This document shows, piece by piece, positions 24,371 through 32,822 of a stretch of DNA of 64,000 nt; within the stretch, counting starts at the first letter, position 1; each line of letters opens with the position of its first letter. The stretch comes from Halobacteriovoraceae bacterium. GTDB lineage: Bacteria > Bdellovibrionota > Bacteriovoracia > Bacteriovoracales > Bacteriovoracaceae. Both the position numbers and the translations under genes were made by a program. The stretch is from NCBI GenBank assembly GCA_002707495.1, contig PAMZ01000002.1:1-64000 (forward strand), in the 5' to 3' direction. The notes beneath the pieces were generated by a model, which made no database searches, had not been told where the DNA came from, and worked only from the letters and a program-made list of their open reading frames with translations.

Positions 24371-25606
24371 TCAGCTGTTTTTCTGTCTAGATTTTCGTTG
24401 AAAGTCCTCTTGCATCTTTTCATAAGCGTGGTTTGAAGACTGATAGAATTTTGGAGTCGATGGCTTATATTTTTGTTCTACCCAATGATTAGGGTAGGAG
24501 TGAGGGTAGAGGTAGTCTTTTTTATCGGGATGATGATTTTTCAGATGCGTTGGGACTTCAACTGTAGGATTTTGCCTCACATATTCGAGAGCCTCATCAA
24601 TCGCTAGATAACTTGCATTCGATTTTGGTGCAAGTGAGAGGTAAGTGGTTGCTTGGGCCAGAATAATTCTTGCCTCAGGCATGCCAATTTGTTTGACAGC
24701 ATAGTGGGCCGAAGTTGCTATTTGAAGTCCTCTGGGATCGGCGTTACCTATATCCTCGCTTGCAAGAATGATAAGTCTTCTTGCAATAAACTCAACATCC
24801 TCACCTTCTTCCAACATAGCTGCAAGCCATAACAGAGCTGCATCTACATCTGAACCTCGCACACTTTTTATAAAAGCTGAGATGACATCATAGTGGCGAT
24901 TAGTATCAAAGACTCTGAAGGTTTCAATCAAATGGTCTTTTATAAAATTTAAATCAGATAAGTCTTTGTCAGAGTGTTCTGCGAGTCTTTCTACTTGATT
25001 GAGTGCCATACGCGCATCACCTGAACAGTTCTTGGCGATGAAGTCACGAGTATTAGCTGGCAATTCTAAGTTTATTTCTCGGCAGGCAGAATCTATAACT
25101 TCATTTAACTGCTCATCTTCAAGTTTGTTTAATCTCCACTTTTGAACCCTGGATTGAATAGCTGGATTAAGTGATGCGTTGGGGTTTTCTGTGGTAGCGC
25201 CGAAAAGGACAAAGTCTCCAGTTTCTAAATGAGGAAGCAGTGCATCTTGTTGGGCCTTATTAAAACGGTGAATCTCGTCTATAAATATGATCGCTTTTTG
25301 ACCAGAGTTTAAATCAGACTTAGCCTGTTGAATAATCTCTCTTAAGTCTTTGACACCCGCAAGCACAGCGTTAAAGCTGTACAGAGGTAGGCTAAATTTT
25401 TCGGCCAAAATAAATGCGAGAGTTGTTTTGCCACAGCCTGGTGGTCCATAAAAAATTAAATGAGGCAGAGTTTCGGCTTTGAGAGCAGCAACTTTATTTT
25501 TAATCTGGTTTTGTCCTGCGAAATGCTCTAGCTTGGATGGCCTAAGCCTATGGGCTAGAGGAATATGTGCCCCTTGAGCAAAGATTTCCATTTGATTGTC
25601 TTGCAT
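24371..25606 (-). CDS. rarA: Replication-associated recombination protein A (RarA/MgsA)
   Basis: A 411-residue AAA+ ATPase of the clamp-loader group that acts at stalled replication forks. It shows HRLRPSKLEHFAGQ, Walker A GPPGCGKTTL (about residue 55), Walker B IIFIDEIHRF, sensor 1 FGATTENPN and the C-terminal tetramerisation part (LIILASEDIGNADP, YPHSYPNHW). Length is typical for the MgsA/RarA family. Confidence 0.92.
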   Translation of the reverse strand: MQDNQMEIFAQGAHIPLAHRLRPSKLEHFAGQNQIKNKVAALKAETLPHLIFYGPPGCGKTTLAFILAEKFSLPLYSFNAVLAGVKDLREIIQQAKSDLNSGQKAIIFIDEIHRFNKAQQDALLPHLETGDFVLFGATTENPNASLNPAIQSRVQKWRLNKLEDEQLNEVIDSACREINLELPANTRDFIAKNCSGDARMALNQVERLAEHSDKDLSDLNFIKDHLIETFRVFDTNRHYDVISAFIKSVRGSDVDAALLWLAAMLEEGEDVEFIARRLIILASEDIGNADPRGLQIATSAHYAVKQIGMPEARIILAQATTYLSLAPKSNASYLAIDEALEYVRQNPTVEVPTHLKNHHPDKKDYLYPHSYPNHWVEQKYKPSTPKFYQSSNHAYEKMQEDFQRKSRQKNS

Positions 25607-25648
25607 GGGGAGAAACTATCACTTTGAACGCAAACTGTCGAAATCAGA

Positions 25649-25677
25649 TTGACAATTAAATGGTGCTGACTTAAATT
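25649..25677 (+). promoter_or_regulatory. rpsU: Promoter of rpsU
   Basis: TTGACA at 25649-25654, a 17-bp spacer, then TAAATT at 25672-25677. It lies 33 bp before the GTG start of rpsU. Confidence 0.6.
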
Positions 25678-25710
25678 GCTTGAATCTTAAAATGAAGGGG
25701 GTGATTTTTC

Positions 25711-25926
25711 GTGCAAAATATCTACATCACAGTTGATGAGAGAGGAGTAGAGCGTACTTTAAGAAAGTTTAAAAGAATGTGTGACACTTATGGTATCGTG
25801 AAAACTTACAGAGCGCGTCAAGAGTATAAAAAACCTTCGATCCAAGCTAAAGAAAAAAGAGAAGCTGCGGAAAAAAGAAGAAGAAAGGCCCGCTTTAAGA
25901 CCTACCGATCAAAAACTAAAATCTAA
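25711..25926 (+). CDS. rpsU: 30S ribosomal protein S21
   Basis: A 71-residue highly basic protein starting at GTG behind a GGGGG-type ribosome binding site. The block VERTLRKFKRMCDTYGIV, then RARQEYKKPS and a Lys/Arg-rich tail (KRRRKARFK) is S21, which helps the small subunit start translation. It is monocistronic, with its own promoter and a strong terminator. Confidence 0.92.
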   Translation: MQNIYITVDERGVERTLRKFKRMCDTYGIVKTYRARQEYKKPSIQAKEKREAAEKRRRKARFKTYRSKTKI

Positions 25927-25933
25927 TTTAAAG

Positions 25934-25957
25934 AGGCTCCTTCAAGGAGCCTTTTTT
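25934..25957 (+). terminator. Terminator of rpsU
   Basis: AGGCTCCT-TCA-AGGAGCCT followed by a T6 run. The hairpin overlaps the -35 region of the next gene's promoter. Confidence 0.85.
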
Positions 25958-25969
25958 ATTGGGTATAAT
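25941..25969 (+). promoter_or_regulatory. Promoter overlapping the rpsU terminator; probable leaderless transcript
   Basis: A perfect TATAAT at 25964-25969 lies 6 bp before the GTG start at 25976. A weak -35, TTCAAG at 25941-25946, sits 17 bp upstream inside the terminator stem. Transcription would begin at or next to the start codon. Confidence 0.5.
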
Positions 25970-25975
25970 TCTCGG

Positions 25976-26686
25976 GTGAATAAATTAATCTTACTCCTTT
26001 TAATTTTTTCCCTTCCAAAAGGATTTTGCGAAGAAAGATCAAAATTCGAATTTGGTTCTTGGACGTTTGGGCTCAATTTTCAACAGTCAAATTTAAAGAT
26101 GAATCATCAAGAGGCGTCGAGTGATGGGTCTTTTGAAGCGCCGGGGTACAGATCAACATATAAGCGTAATTCATTTCTTTTCAGTCTTGAAAAGGAAATC
26201 ATGCCCCACTGGCCTGTTTCGATTTCACTTTATCCTATGGTTGGATACTCGCTCTTAACTCAGTCCAATGATAATAAGGGTTCTTTTCGATATGAAGAAA
26301 GTCTCACGGGAACGAGTTTTGGAGGGGGAGTCTCTTTGAACTTAAATTTTTTAAGTCCAAGCTCAAAGACTCAGTTTTTTGTGTCATCAGCATCACTACA
26401 GGTGAGAGATAGATTCTTTTTCAGGTATCAAGATACTGACACGACTGTGCGAAGTTCTGAAATCGAAACCGTTCAGTCATTTAACTTATTGCAATCAAGT
26501 ATTGGATTTAAGTTTTACAATACTAAAAACTTAGTCAGTATTTTTGCCATTACAGTTTTTCAATATGATGATTTCGATCTGGAAGTAGATGCTTCTAGGG
26601 GAGATGAAAAATTTGAACTCTCAGAGTTTGCTCTTATAGAGAGAGATAATACGAGTTTTAATATTGGTTTTGGATATGTTTTTTAA
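25976..26686 (+). CDS. Exported protein of unknown function, probable outer-membrane beta-barrel
   Basis: A 236-residue protein with a signal peptide (to about residue 18, KGFC-EE). Alternating aromatic strands (WTFGLNFQQS, FLFSLEKE, SLNLNFL) end in NIGFGYVF, a terminal Phe typical of outer-membrane barrels. The start is GTG, 6 bp after a TATAAT box, with no room for a ribosome binding site. It heads an operon with the LolA-like protein and a second larger barrel-like protein. The family is not recognised. Confidence 0.65.
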   Translation: MNKLILLLLIFSLPKGFCEERSKFEFGSWTFGLNFQQSNLKMNHQEASSDGSFEAPGYRSTYKRNSFLFSLEKEIMPHWPVSISLYPMVGYSLLTQSNDNKGSFRYEESLTGTSFGGGVSLNLNFLSPSSKTQFFVSSASLQVRDRFFFRYQDTDTTVRSSEIETVQSFNLLQSSIGFKFYNTKNLVSIFAITVFQYDDFDLEVDASRGDEKFELSEFALIERDNTSFNIGFGYVF

Positions 26687-26695
26687 GGAGTGCTT

Positions 26696-27466
26696 GTGTT
26701 GAAGTCTAGTTTTCTCAAAATTTGTATGACAGGAATAATCCTATGGTCTGGGGCAAGTATATCTGCTCCAAAGACGGCTTATGATCTTGCAAAAATGGTC
26801 TCGGATTCTAATGATGGCTATATCGGTGAGACGGGTGAGATGGAGATGATTTTAATCAGTGGAGATGTTTCAGTTAAAAGAAAAATGACATCAAAAGGAT
26901 TAGAAGGGGAGGAAGCAACAAAGTCCCTTTTAGAATTCACTCTTCCAAGAGATATTGCTGGGACGAAGCTATTAACCTGGAGTTTTGATAAAAAAGACGA
27001 TCAACAATGGATATTTATTCCTGCAGCGAGACTTACCAGAAGGATAACATCTAAAAGTAAGTCTAATTCTTTTATGGGCAGTGAATTCACTTTTGAGGAT
27101 TTAAGAAAACCTGCTTTAGAAAAGTATAAGTACGCTGACTTAAAATCGATTGATAGTAAGACTTATCAATATGTAAGAATGGCGAAAGAGGATTCTACTT
27201 ACTCAAAAACAGTCGTAACTATTTCAATGGATTATCTTTCACCTAAAAAAATAGAGTTTTACGATCGTAGTGGTGAACTCTTAAAAATTGCAGATTACTC
27301 TCAATACAAATCATATAAAGTTGGAGATAAAAACTTTTGGCGCGCCGGAAAAATAGAAATGACTAACGTTCAGACCCAGAAGAAGTCAATAATCTCTTGG
27401 AGTAATTTGGAAATTGGAAAGTCTTTTTCTGATAGTCTTTTTAATAAGAGGTCATTAAAAAAATAA
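26696..27466 (+). CDS. LolA-like outer-membrane lipoprotein-sorting protein
   Basis: I place the start at GTG 26696, 5 bp after AAGGAG; a GTG at 26690 would overlap that site. The signal peptide is followed by a LolA/TP_0789-like fold: TKSLLEFTLPRDIAGTKLLTW, then QWIFIPAARLTRRI and FMGSEFTFEDL are strong family signatures. Such proteins bind lipids or lipoprotein acyl chains in the periplasm, often beside an MMPL-type RND exporter and an outer-membrane protein. Here it lies between two barrel-like proteins but no exporter follows. It overlaps the next gene by 1 bp. Confidence 0.85.
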   Translation: MLKSSFLKICMTGIILWSGASISAPKTAYDLAKMVSDSNDGYIGETGEMEMILISGDVSVKRKMTSKGLEGEEATKSLLEFTLPRDIAGTKLLTWSFDKKDDQQWIFIPAARLTRRITSKSKSNSFMGSEFTFEDLRKPALEKYKYADLKSIDSKTYQYVRMAKEDSTYSKTVVTISMDYLSPKKIEFYDRSGELLKIADYSQYKSYKVGDKNFWRAGKIEMTNVQTQKKSIISWSNLEIGKSFSDSLFNKRSLKK

Positions 27467-28773
27467 TGCAAGTTTTTCTACTCCTTTTTATCGTCTTTCA
27501 TTCATGCAAAGGTTTTGCAAAGAAAGAGAGTCAACCCTGGCAGTTGGTCACGAGTGAGTTTACTTTCGAAGTTCGACAATTTGCAGATGATAATGAAGAT
27601 GAAACATTTGAAAATCAGAGGGCGTTAAAATTGAGGACCCATGTTGAAAAAGAATTCGGTAAAACTAAATTTACGGCCATTTTATCTGGGCGCTATGATG
27701 ATCAAGATCCTAATAGAAACTTAATTTGGCCTGAAGATGTTAACATTAGAACTAGAGCCTTTGGGAAGTATGATCTAACCGCAGGATATAAAATATTTAA
27801 TTTCTCAGCCATGGATGCTTTCAATCCTCTTGATTCGATTAACGCAAGAATTTTTGATGTCTCAATCGTTAATGCAGAGAAAATGGGAGAGCTTGCCTTG
27901 GGAGTTAGCTTAGAGAAATTTCAAGGAACTCTTTCTTTTTACTTGCTCCCAAACCCAACACGACCAGTCCTCCCGGGGAGCCAATCTCGAATTAATTTAG
28001 AGGAGAATCTTGATAGCGCGATTTGGATGGGAAGTAACGATGACGAACCCGATTGGGACGATCATTTTCTTTTCAGCTGGGAGGGAATGTTTGGTGATTG
28101 GGATGCCTTAATGATATTTTCGAAAGGGATTGATCGATCAAGAACGATAGTAGGCTCTGATGACTATCGAATTACAGCCGGCAACGCGATCCCAAATTCG
28201 ACAAAATTTAATACACCTTATTACTATGAAAGATACCTTACAGGGATTAATCTTGTGGGATTATTGGGCGATGACCTATTAAAGTTTTCAGCTGCCCACG
28301 CTTATTATCTTTCTGAAACCGAAATTTATACAGCCGAGCAGGCACTGGCCCGCTCAAGTGATCCTGAAGACTTAGTTTTTCCGCCAGACTATACCTCTGT
28401 CGCCCTTGGATACGAGCATCCGCTGGAACATGACAGTGGAATGTCATCGAGTCTGTTAGCGGAGTATCAATCAATATTTTTTGCCGGAGGGGAGAATGCA
28501 GCAGGTTTTCCGTTGGCCAATGATCTGTATCTAGCATGGAGAATAAACTTCAACGATATCAACTCAAAGCAACTGACGTTTGCTGGCGTCTACGATCTAG
28601 AAGGTAATCAAGAAGGATTTGTTAGGCTAGAGTATTCTCAACGTTTTATGGAAGTTTTTAGAATTCAAACAGGAGTCTTGGAATATATGATTCCAGATGA
28701 CTCTTCTTTTACTGGATATGGAATTTTTAGAGATACTGAAAACGCTTATTTAAATCTTACTTATTATTTGTAA
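27466..28773 (+). CDS. Exported outer-membrane beta-barrel-like protein
   Basis: A 435-residue protein with a signal peptide (to about residue 18) and repeated amphipathic strands (KFTAILSGRYDD, KYDLTAGYKIFN, YLNLTYYL at the very end). Its place after a LolA-like gene matches the partner outer-membrane proteins of MMPL/RND lipid exporters (DUF1302-like). The assignment rests on position and strand pattern, without a decisive motif. It converges with an exported unknown protein 3 bp away. Confidence 0.65.
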   Translation: MQVFLLLFIVFHSCKGFAKKESQPWQLVTSEFTFEVRQFADDNEDETFENQRALKLRTHVEKEFGKTKFTAILSGRYDDQDPNRNLIWPEDVNIRTRAFGKYDLTAGYKIFNFSAMDAFNPLDSINARIFDVSIVNAEKMGELALGVSLEKFQGTLSFYLLPNPTRPVLPGSQSRINLEENLDSAIWMGSNDDEPDWDDHFLFSWEGMFGDWDALMIFSKGIDRSRTIVGSDDYRITAGNAIPNSTKFNTPYYYERYLTGINLVGLLGDDLLKFSAAHAYYLSETEIYTAEQALARSSDPEDLVFPPDYTSVALGYEHPLEHDSGMSSSLLAEYQSIFFAGGENAAGFPLANDLYLAWRINFNDINSKQLTFAGVYDLEGNQEGFVRLEYSQRFMEVFRIQTGVLEYMIPDDSSFTGYGIFRDTENAYLNLTYYL

Positions 28774-28775
28774 GT

Positions 28776-29579
28776 CTATCTTCTTAGTGTCACTTTAAGG
28801 ATATTATTCCAGCGATTATGCATGATTGTGACAAGGGTTTTAGTTTGTTTTGAAATTGGGTGATTTCGTTTAGTTAATACAACATTTAAAAAGTTCAGCC
28901 TTAGGTTAAGATCATTAATTTTTTGAATAAAAAGTGATTGATCATTATGAGGTATGATGTAGAGACGGGTCGGTTTTATAAAATCCGTCCAAAACGCTTT
29001 GAACTCTTTAAAAAATCGTTGATCAGAAGATTTAAGAATAAAGTCACTAAATGTAACATAGGAGATTTTTATCGATTTGATGAGCTCTATCATTCGAGCA
29101 TTAATTTCTGTTCTTGAGAGATAGAGATAATAATTATTGTTGAGATTTGTTTCTAGGGCAGTGAAGCTTTTGAAAAAGTCTATATGTGCTTGTTGAGCGA
29201 TTATTATGGAGCTTTCATCCAAAAAAGTTTTTTTAGAAAAAGGAATTTTTTTTCCTAGTGCAGGAAAGCTTTTTCGAACTATTTTGATGGCAGCCTCTAA
29301 AACTTGTTGGCAGTCCAAGTTTACGTCCTTTTTCAAACAATACTTTTCTATTTTTAGACTAAGCATTATAAGGTCTCTGTATGCGTTAAAAAATCCTTTG
29401 TAGTCACTTAATTCGGGATTAATTTGAAGTATCAGTGATTGATAATCTTGAGAAATACTGATCAACTGCGGTTTTACGTAACGATTGAATTCATAATCAG
29501 TCAACGCAATATCTTCACTCTTGTATCCGAAAGAGTTGAAGCTTGTAAAAATAAAAAATAAGCTAAGAAGTTTTCTCAA
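28776..29579 (-). CDS. Exported protein of unknown function
   Basis: A 267-residue protein with a signal peptide (to about residue 18, NSFG-YK) and otherwise helical sequence. Two cysteines (YCLKKDVNLDCQQVL) could form a disulfide. No family is recognised. Its ATG lies inside the ileS end (17-bp overlap), so it is probably translated from the ileS transcript. Confidence 0.65.
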   Translation of the reverse strand: MRKLLSLFFIFTSFNSFGYKSEDIALTDYEFNRYVKPQLISISQDYQSLILQINPELSDYKGFFNAYRDLIMLSLKIEKYCLKKDVNLDCQQVLEAAIKIVRKSFPALGKKIPFSKKTFLDESSIIIAQQAHIDFFKSFTALETNLNNNYYLYLSRTEINARMIELIKSIKISYVTFSDFILKSSDQRFFKEFKAFWTDFIKPTRLYIIPHNDQSLFIQKINDLNLRLNFLNVVLTKRNHPISKQTKTLVTIMHNRWNNILKVTLRR

Positions 29580-32500
29580 TTCTCATTCTCAAGTTTTCGC
29601 CTTCAATATCAAAGCTTAAATCTTTTTCCTTGAAGTCACTTCCCTGTTCCAGTGTCATCGTTAATGTCTCGGCCATAATATATTCTGAATGATGTTCGAT
29701 CACTTTAACGATTTTACTATCACCAGTAAACTGAACTTTGATTCGGTCATCAACGTTGAAGCCCAAATCCTTTCTTGATCTTTGAATTCTGTTGACAACC
29801 TCTCGCGCCAGCCCTTCTTGAATAAGCTCTTCGGAAAGATTTGTATCGAGATCAATCGTTATCCATCTATTAGAAAGCGCGCTAGAGCCTTCTTTGGGCT
29901 CCCTGAAAACGAAAATATCCTCTGAAGATAAATTCTCTCCATCAAGAGACATCTCTCCTTTCTCTTCAAAATCTTTTAAGTCTTGAGTTTTAAGGGCTTT
30001 GATTTTTCCCATCATGGGGCCAAACTTCTTACCAAGACGTTTTCCAAGGACTCTAGAATTTGGTTTAGCAAAAAGGTTGATATATTTGTCCTCATCTTCA
30101 GAGTAATTGATATCTTTTACATTGAGCTCAGTCTTAATATAATCTTCCAGAACTTTGAGTCCATCTAAACGAGATCTATCTTGGTGAATGATTTGAAGCG
30201 ATTGGCAAGGAGTCTTCACTTTAATTTGAACTTGATTTCTCTTTTGTCTACCAAGGAGGATCAGCTCTTGCATTCTGATAACTGCATCTTCAAGGTTTTC
30301 ATCTCTAAGGTTTTCGTTAGCCGAGGGATAGTCTGTCAGGTGGACAGATTCGGGAAGATTCTGGCCGAAAGCTTTAAGCTCTAGGAAAATATGTTCAGAC
30401 AAGTAAGGCGCAAAAGGAGCCATAATCTTAGACATTTCCAAAAGTGAAGTATAGAGAGCCGAGTAAGCTTGACACTTATCTTGAGTGAGCTTGTCTTCCC
30501 AAAACCGTCTTCGATTGAGCCTAATATACCAGTTCGTTAAATCTTCAATATAGCTAAAAAGTTGTGGTACTACATTATAGAGCTTATACCCATCCATTTC
30601 TCTCGTTACACTAGCTGTTAGGGTTTGCAGCTTTGAGATAAGCCAACGATCAAGAACATTATCCCCAAGTTCAAAATTCTGATCAGCTTTCCATCCGTCT
30701 ACGGAGGCATAGGTATGAAAAAACTTAAATGAATTATACCAAGGAAGGAGTGCTCGTCTCACCATATCCTTGACTCCATCGTCAGTGAATCGAAGCTCTT
30801 CTCCTTTAACCAGACCCGAGTTAATTAAAGTCAGTCTTAAAGCATCAGCTCCAAAGTTCTCCATAATAATATCTGGCTCGGTATAATTTTTAAGACGCTT
30901 ACTCATCTTCTTACCATCGCCGGCCATCACCATTCCGTTTACGATAACATTTTTAAAGGCGGGCTTTTGATAGAGTGCCGCCGACAAAACTGTAAGGGTA
31001 TAAAACCAACCTCTGGTTTGATCTAAGCCTTCCGCAATAAACTCTGCGGGAAAACCTTCTTTAAAAATTTCTTGGTTTTCAAAAGGATAGTGAATTTGAG
31101 CGTATGGCATAGAGCCGGACTCAAACCAACAGTCAAAGACATCACTAACTCTCTTGTAAACTCCAGGCTCTCCCTCTTTAGAGAAGCTAATTTCGTCTAC
31201 AATTTCACGATGTAGATCAGTAACTTTTGTGCCTGAAAGCTCAAAGAGTTCTTCTACAGAACCTATCGCAATAAAGCTTCCAGTCTCCTCATTTTTCCAT
31301 ACCGGAAGGGGAGTTCCCCAAAACCGTTTTCTTGAAATCGCCCAATCTCGTGCACCCTCAAGCCATTTTCCAAAACGTCCTTCTTTAATATGACCTGGAA
31401 CCCAGTAAATCTCTTGGTTAGCAGCAAGAATATCTTCTTTAATCTTGTCCACGTTAAGATACCATTGAGGCATGGCCATGTAGATCAAAGGAGTATCAGT
31501 TCGATAGCAAAAGGGATAACTGTGAACGAGTACTGATTGATGAAAGAGCAGTCCCTTGTCTTTGAGATGTTTGGTAATATTTTTATCAGCATCTTTGATA
31601 TATTGGCCCTTAAAGTCCCTAACTTCATCAGTGAACTCTGCTTTGGAATTTAAAGGTAGTGCGAAAGCCGAGATATTATGCTCTTTCAGAACTCGATTAT
31701 CATCCTCTCCAAAAGCCGGAGCTGAATGCACAATCCCAGTACCATCACTAGTGGTAACGTAATCATCACTGACAACTTGGAAGGCCCCATTTTCCTTTTG
31801 GTCCATGAAGTAATCAAAAAGCGGTTCGTAATGAAGTCCAATAAGGTCACTACCTTTAACTGTTTTAAGAACTTCGAATTCATTTCCTTTTTGATAAGCT
31901 TCAAGCCTAGCCTCTGCGATATACATTTTTATATCGCGAGTTTTTTCATGTACTAACAAGTAATCTATTTCTTTATTTACTATAAGCGCCATATTGGATG
32001 GCAGCGTCCAAGGAGTCGTCGTCCAAGCGCTAAGGTATTCATTACTATCTTTGATTTTAAATAAAACCGTAATCGCAGGGTCCTGAACATCTTGGTAGTT
32101 AGAAGTGGCTTCAAAATTAGAAAGACCTGTTTGAAGGGCAACTGAGTAGGGGACAACTTTATTTCCTTCGTAAATAAGACCTTTATCCCAGGCTTGTTTG
32201 AAAACCCACCAGACAGACTCCATAAAGTCCAAGTCCATGGTCTTATAATCATTTTCAAAATCTACCCACCGGCCTAAGCGACTAATGGTCTTTTCCCATT
32301 GAGATGTATAGGTGAGAACAATTTCCCGACATGCATCGCAATAGGCTTTGATTCCATTTTTTGCCACGTAATCATTCGCACTCATGCCAAATTTTTTATC
32401 GATCTGTTGCTCTATGGGAAGACCATGACAATCCCATCCAAATCTACGGCTGACATAGCGACCTTTCATCGTAAAGTAGCGCGGTATAATATCTTTGATT

Positions 32501-32712
32501 GTGGATGCTACTAAATGTCCATGGTGGGGAAGACCTGTGGCAAAAGGGGGTCCATCATAAAAAATATAGGGTGAATTATCTTTTGTTTTTGCGAGCGATT
32601 TTTCGAAAATCTGATTTTCTTGCCAGAATTTCAAAATGCTCTTTTCACTTTCAACGAATGAAAAGCTTTCTTGATCGGATTGGTTTTCAGCTCCAGTATT
32701 TTGCTGTGTCAT
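29563..32712 (-). CDS. ileS: Isoleucyl-tRNA synthetase, eukaryote-like (type 2)
   Basis: This 1,049-residue class I synthetase charges tRNA-Ile. The HIGH-type signature is GLPHHGH (about residue 62) within FYDGPPFATGLPHHGHL. An editing domain with TTPWTLPSN follows, and the KMSKR loop is at about residue 606. The HIGH context (PFATGLPHHGH) and KMSKRLKNY are those of the eukaryote-like IleS2 type, not the usual bacterial form (PYANGxxHxGH). IleS2 enzymes are known to tolerate mupirocin. No C-terminal zinc-finger is seen, consistent with that type. Confidence 0.95.
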   Translation of the reverse strand: MTQQNTGAENQSDQESFSFVESEKSILKFWQENQIFEKSLAKTKDNSPYIFYDGPPFATGLPHHGHLVASTIKDIIPRYFTMKGRYVSRRFGWDCHGLPIEQQIDKKFGMSANDYVAKNGIKAYCDACREIVLTYTSQWEKTISRLGRWVDFENDYKTMDLDFMESVWWVFKQAWDKGLIYEGNKVVPYSVALQTGLSNFEATSNYQDVQDPAITVLFKIKDSNEYLSAWTTTPWTLPSNMALIVNKEIDYLLVHEKTRDIKMYIAEARLEAYQKGNEFEVLKTVKGSDLIGLHYEPLFDYFMDQKENGAFQVVSDDYVTTSDGTGIVHSAPAFGEDDNRVLKEHNISAFALPLNSKAEFTDEVRDFKGQYIKDADKNITKHLKDKGLLFHQSVLVHSYPFCYRTDTPLIYMAMPQWYLNVDKIKEDILAANQEIYWVPGHIKEGRFGKWLEGARDWAISRKRFWGTPLPVWKNEETGSFIAIGSVEELFELSGTKVTDLHREIVDEISFSKEGEPGVYKRVSDVFDCWFESGSMPYAQIHYPFENQEIFKEGFPAEFIAEGLDQTRGWFYTLTVLSAALYQKPAFKNVIVNGMVMAGDGKKMSKRLKNYTEPDIIMENFGADALRLTLINSGLVKGEELRFTDDGVKDMVRRALLPWYNSFKFFHTYASVDGWKADQNFELGDNVLDRWLISKLQTLTASVTREMDGYKLYNVVPQLFSYIEDLTNWYIRLNRRRFWEDKLTQDKCQAYSALYTSLLEMSKIMAPFAPYLSEHIFLELKAFGQNLPESVHLTDYPSANENLRDENLEDAVIRMQELILLGRQKRNQVQIKVKTPCQSLQIIHQDRSRLDGLKVLEDYIKTELNVKDINYSEDEDKYINLFAKPNSRVLGKRLGKKFGPMMGKIKALKTQDLKDFEEKGEMSLDGENLSSEDIFVFREPKEGSSALSNRWITIDLDTNLSEELIQEGLAREVVNRIQRSRKDLGFNVDDRIKVQFTGDSKIVKVIEHHSEYIMAETLTMTLEQGSDFKEKDLSFDIEGENLRMRIEKTS

Positions 32713-32822
32713 TGGTAGGCTCCCCTAGCACTGATCGGCGGTAAATTTTGCCTGAAAAAACGTATCAAATCTTGCAGCATTTGAATAGTAAACAATTAAA
32801 ATTACAAGACGATAAGCCTATT

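Noticed and set aside
32299-32744. Plus-strand open frames opposite ileS
   Set aside because: They lie entirely or almost entirely within the well-conserved ileS coding sequence, lack ribosome binding sites and show no recognisable protein.
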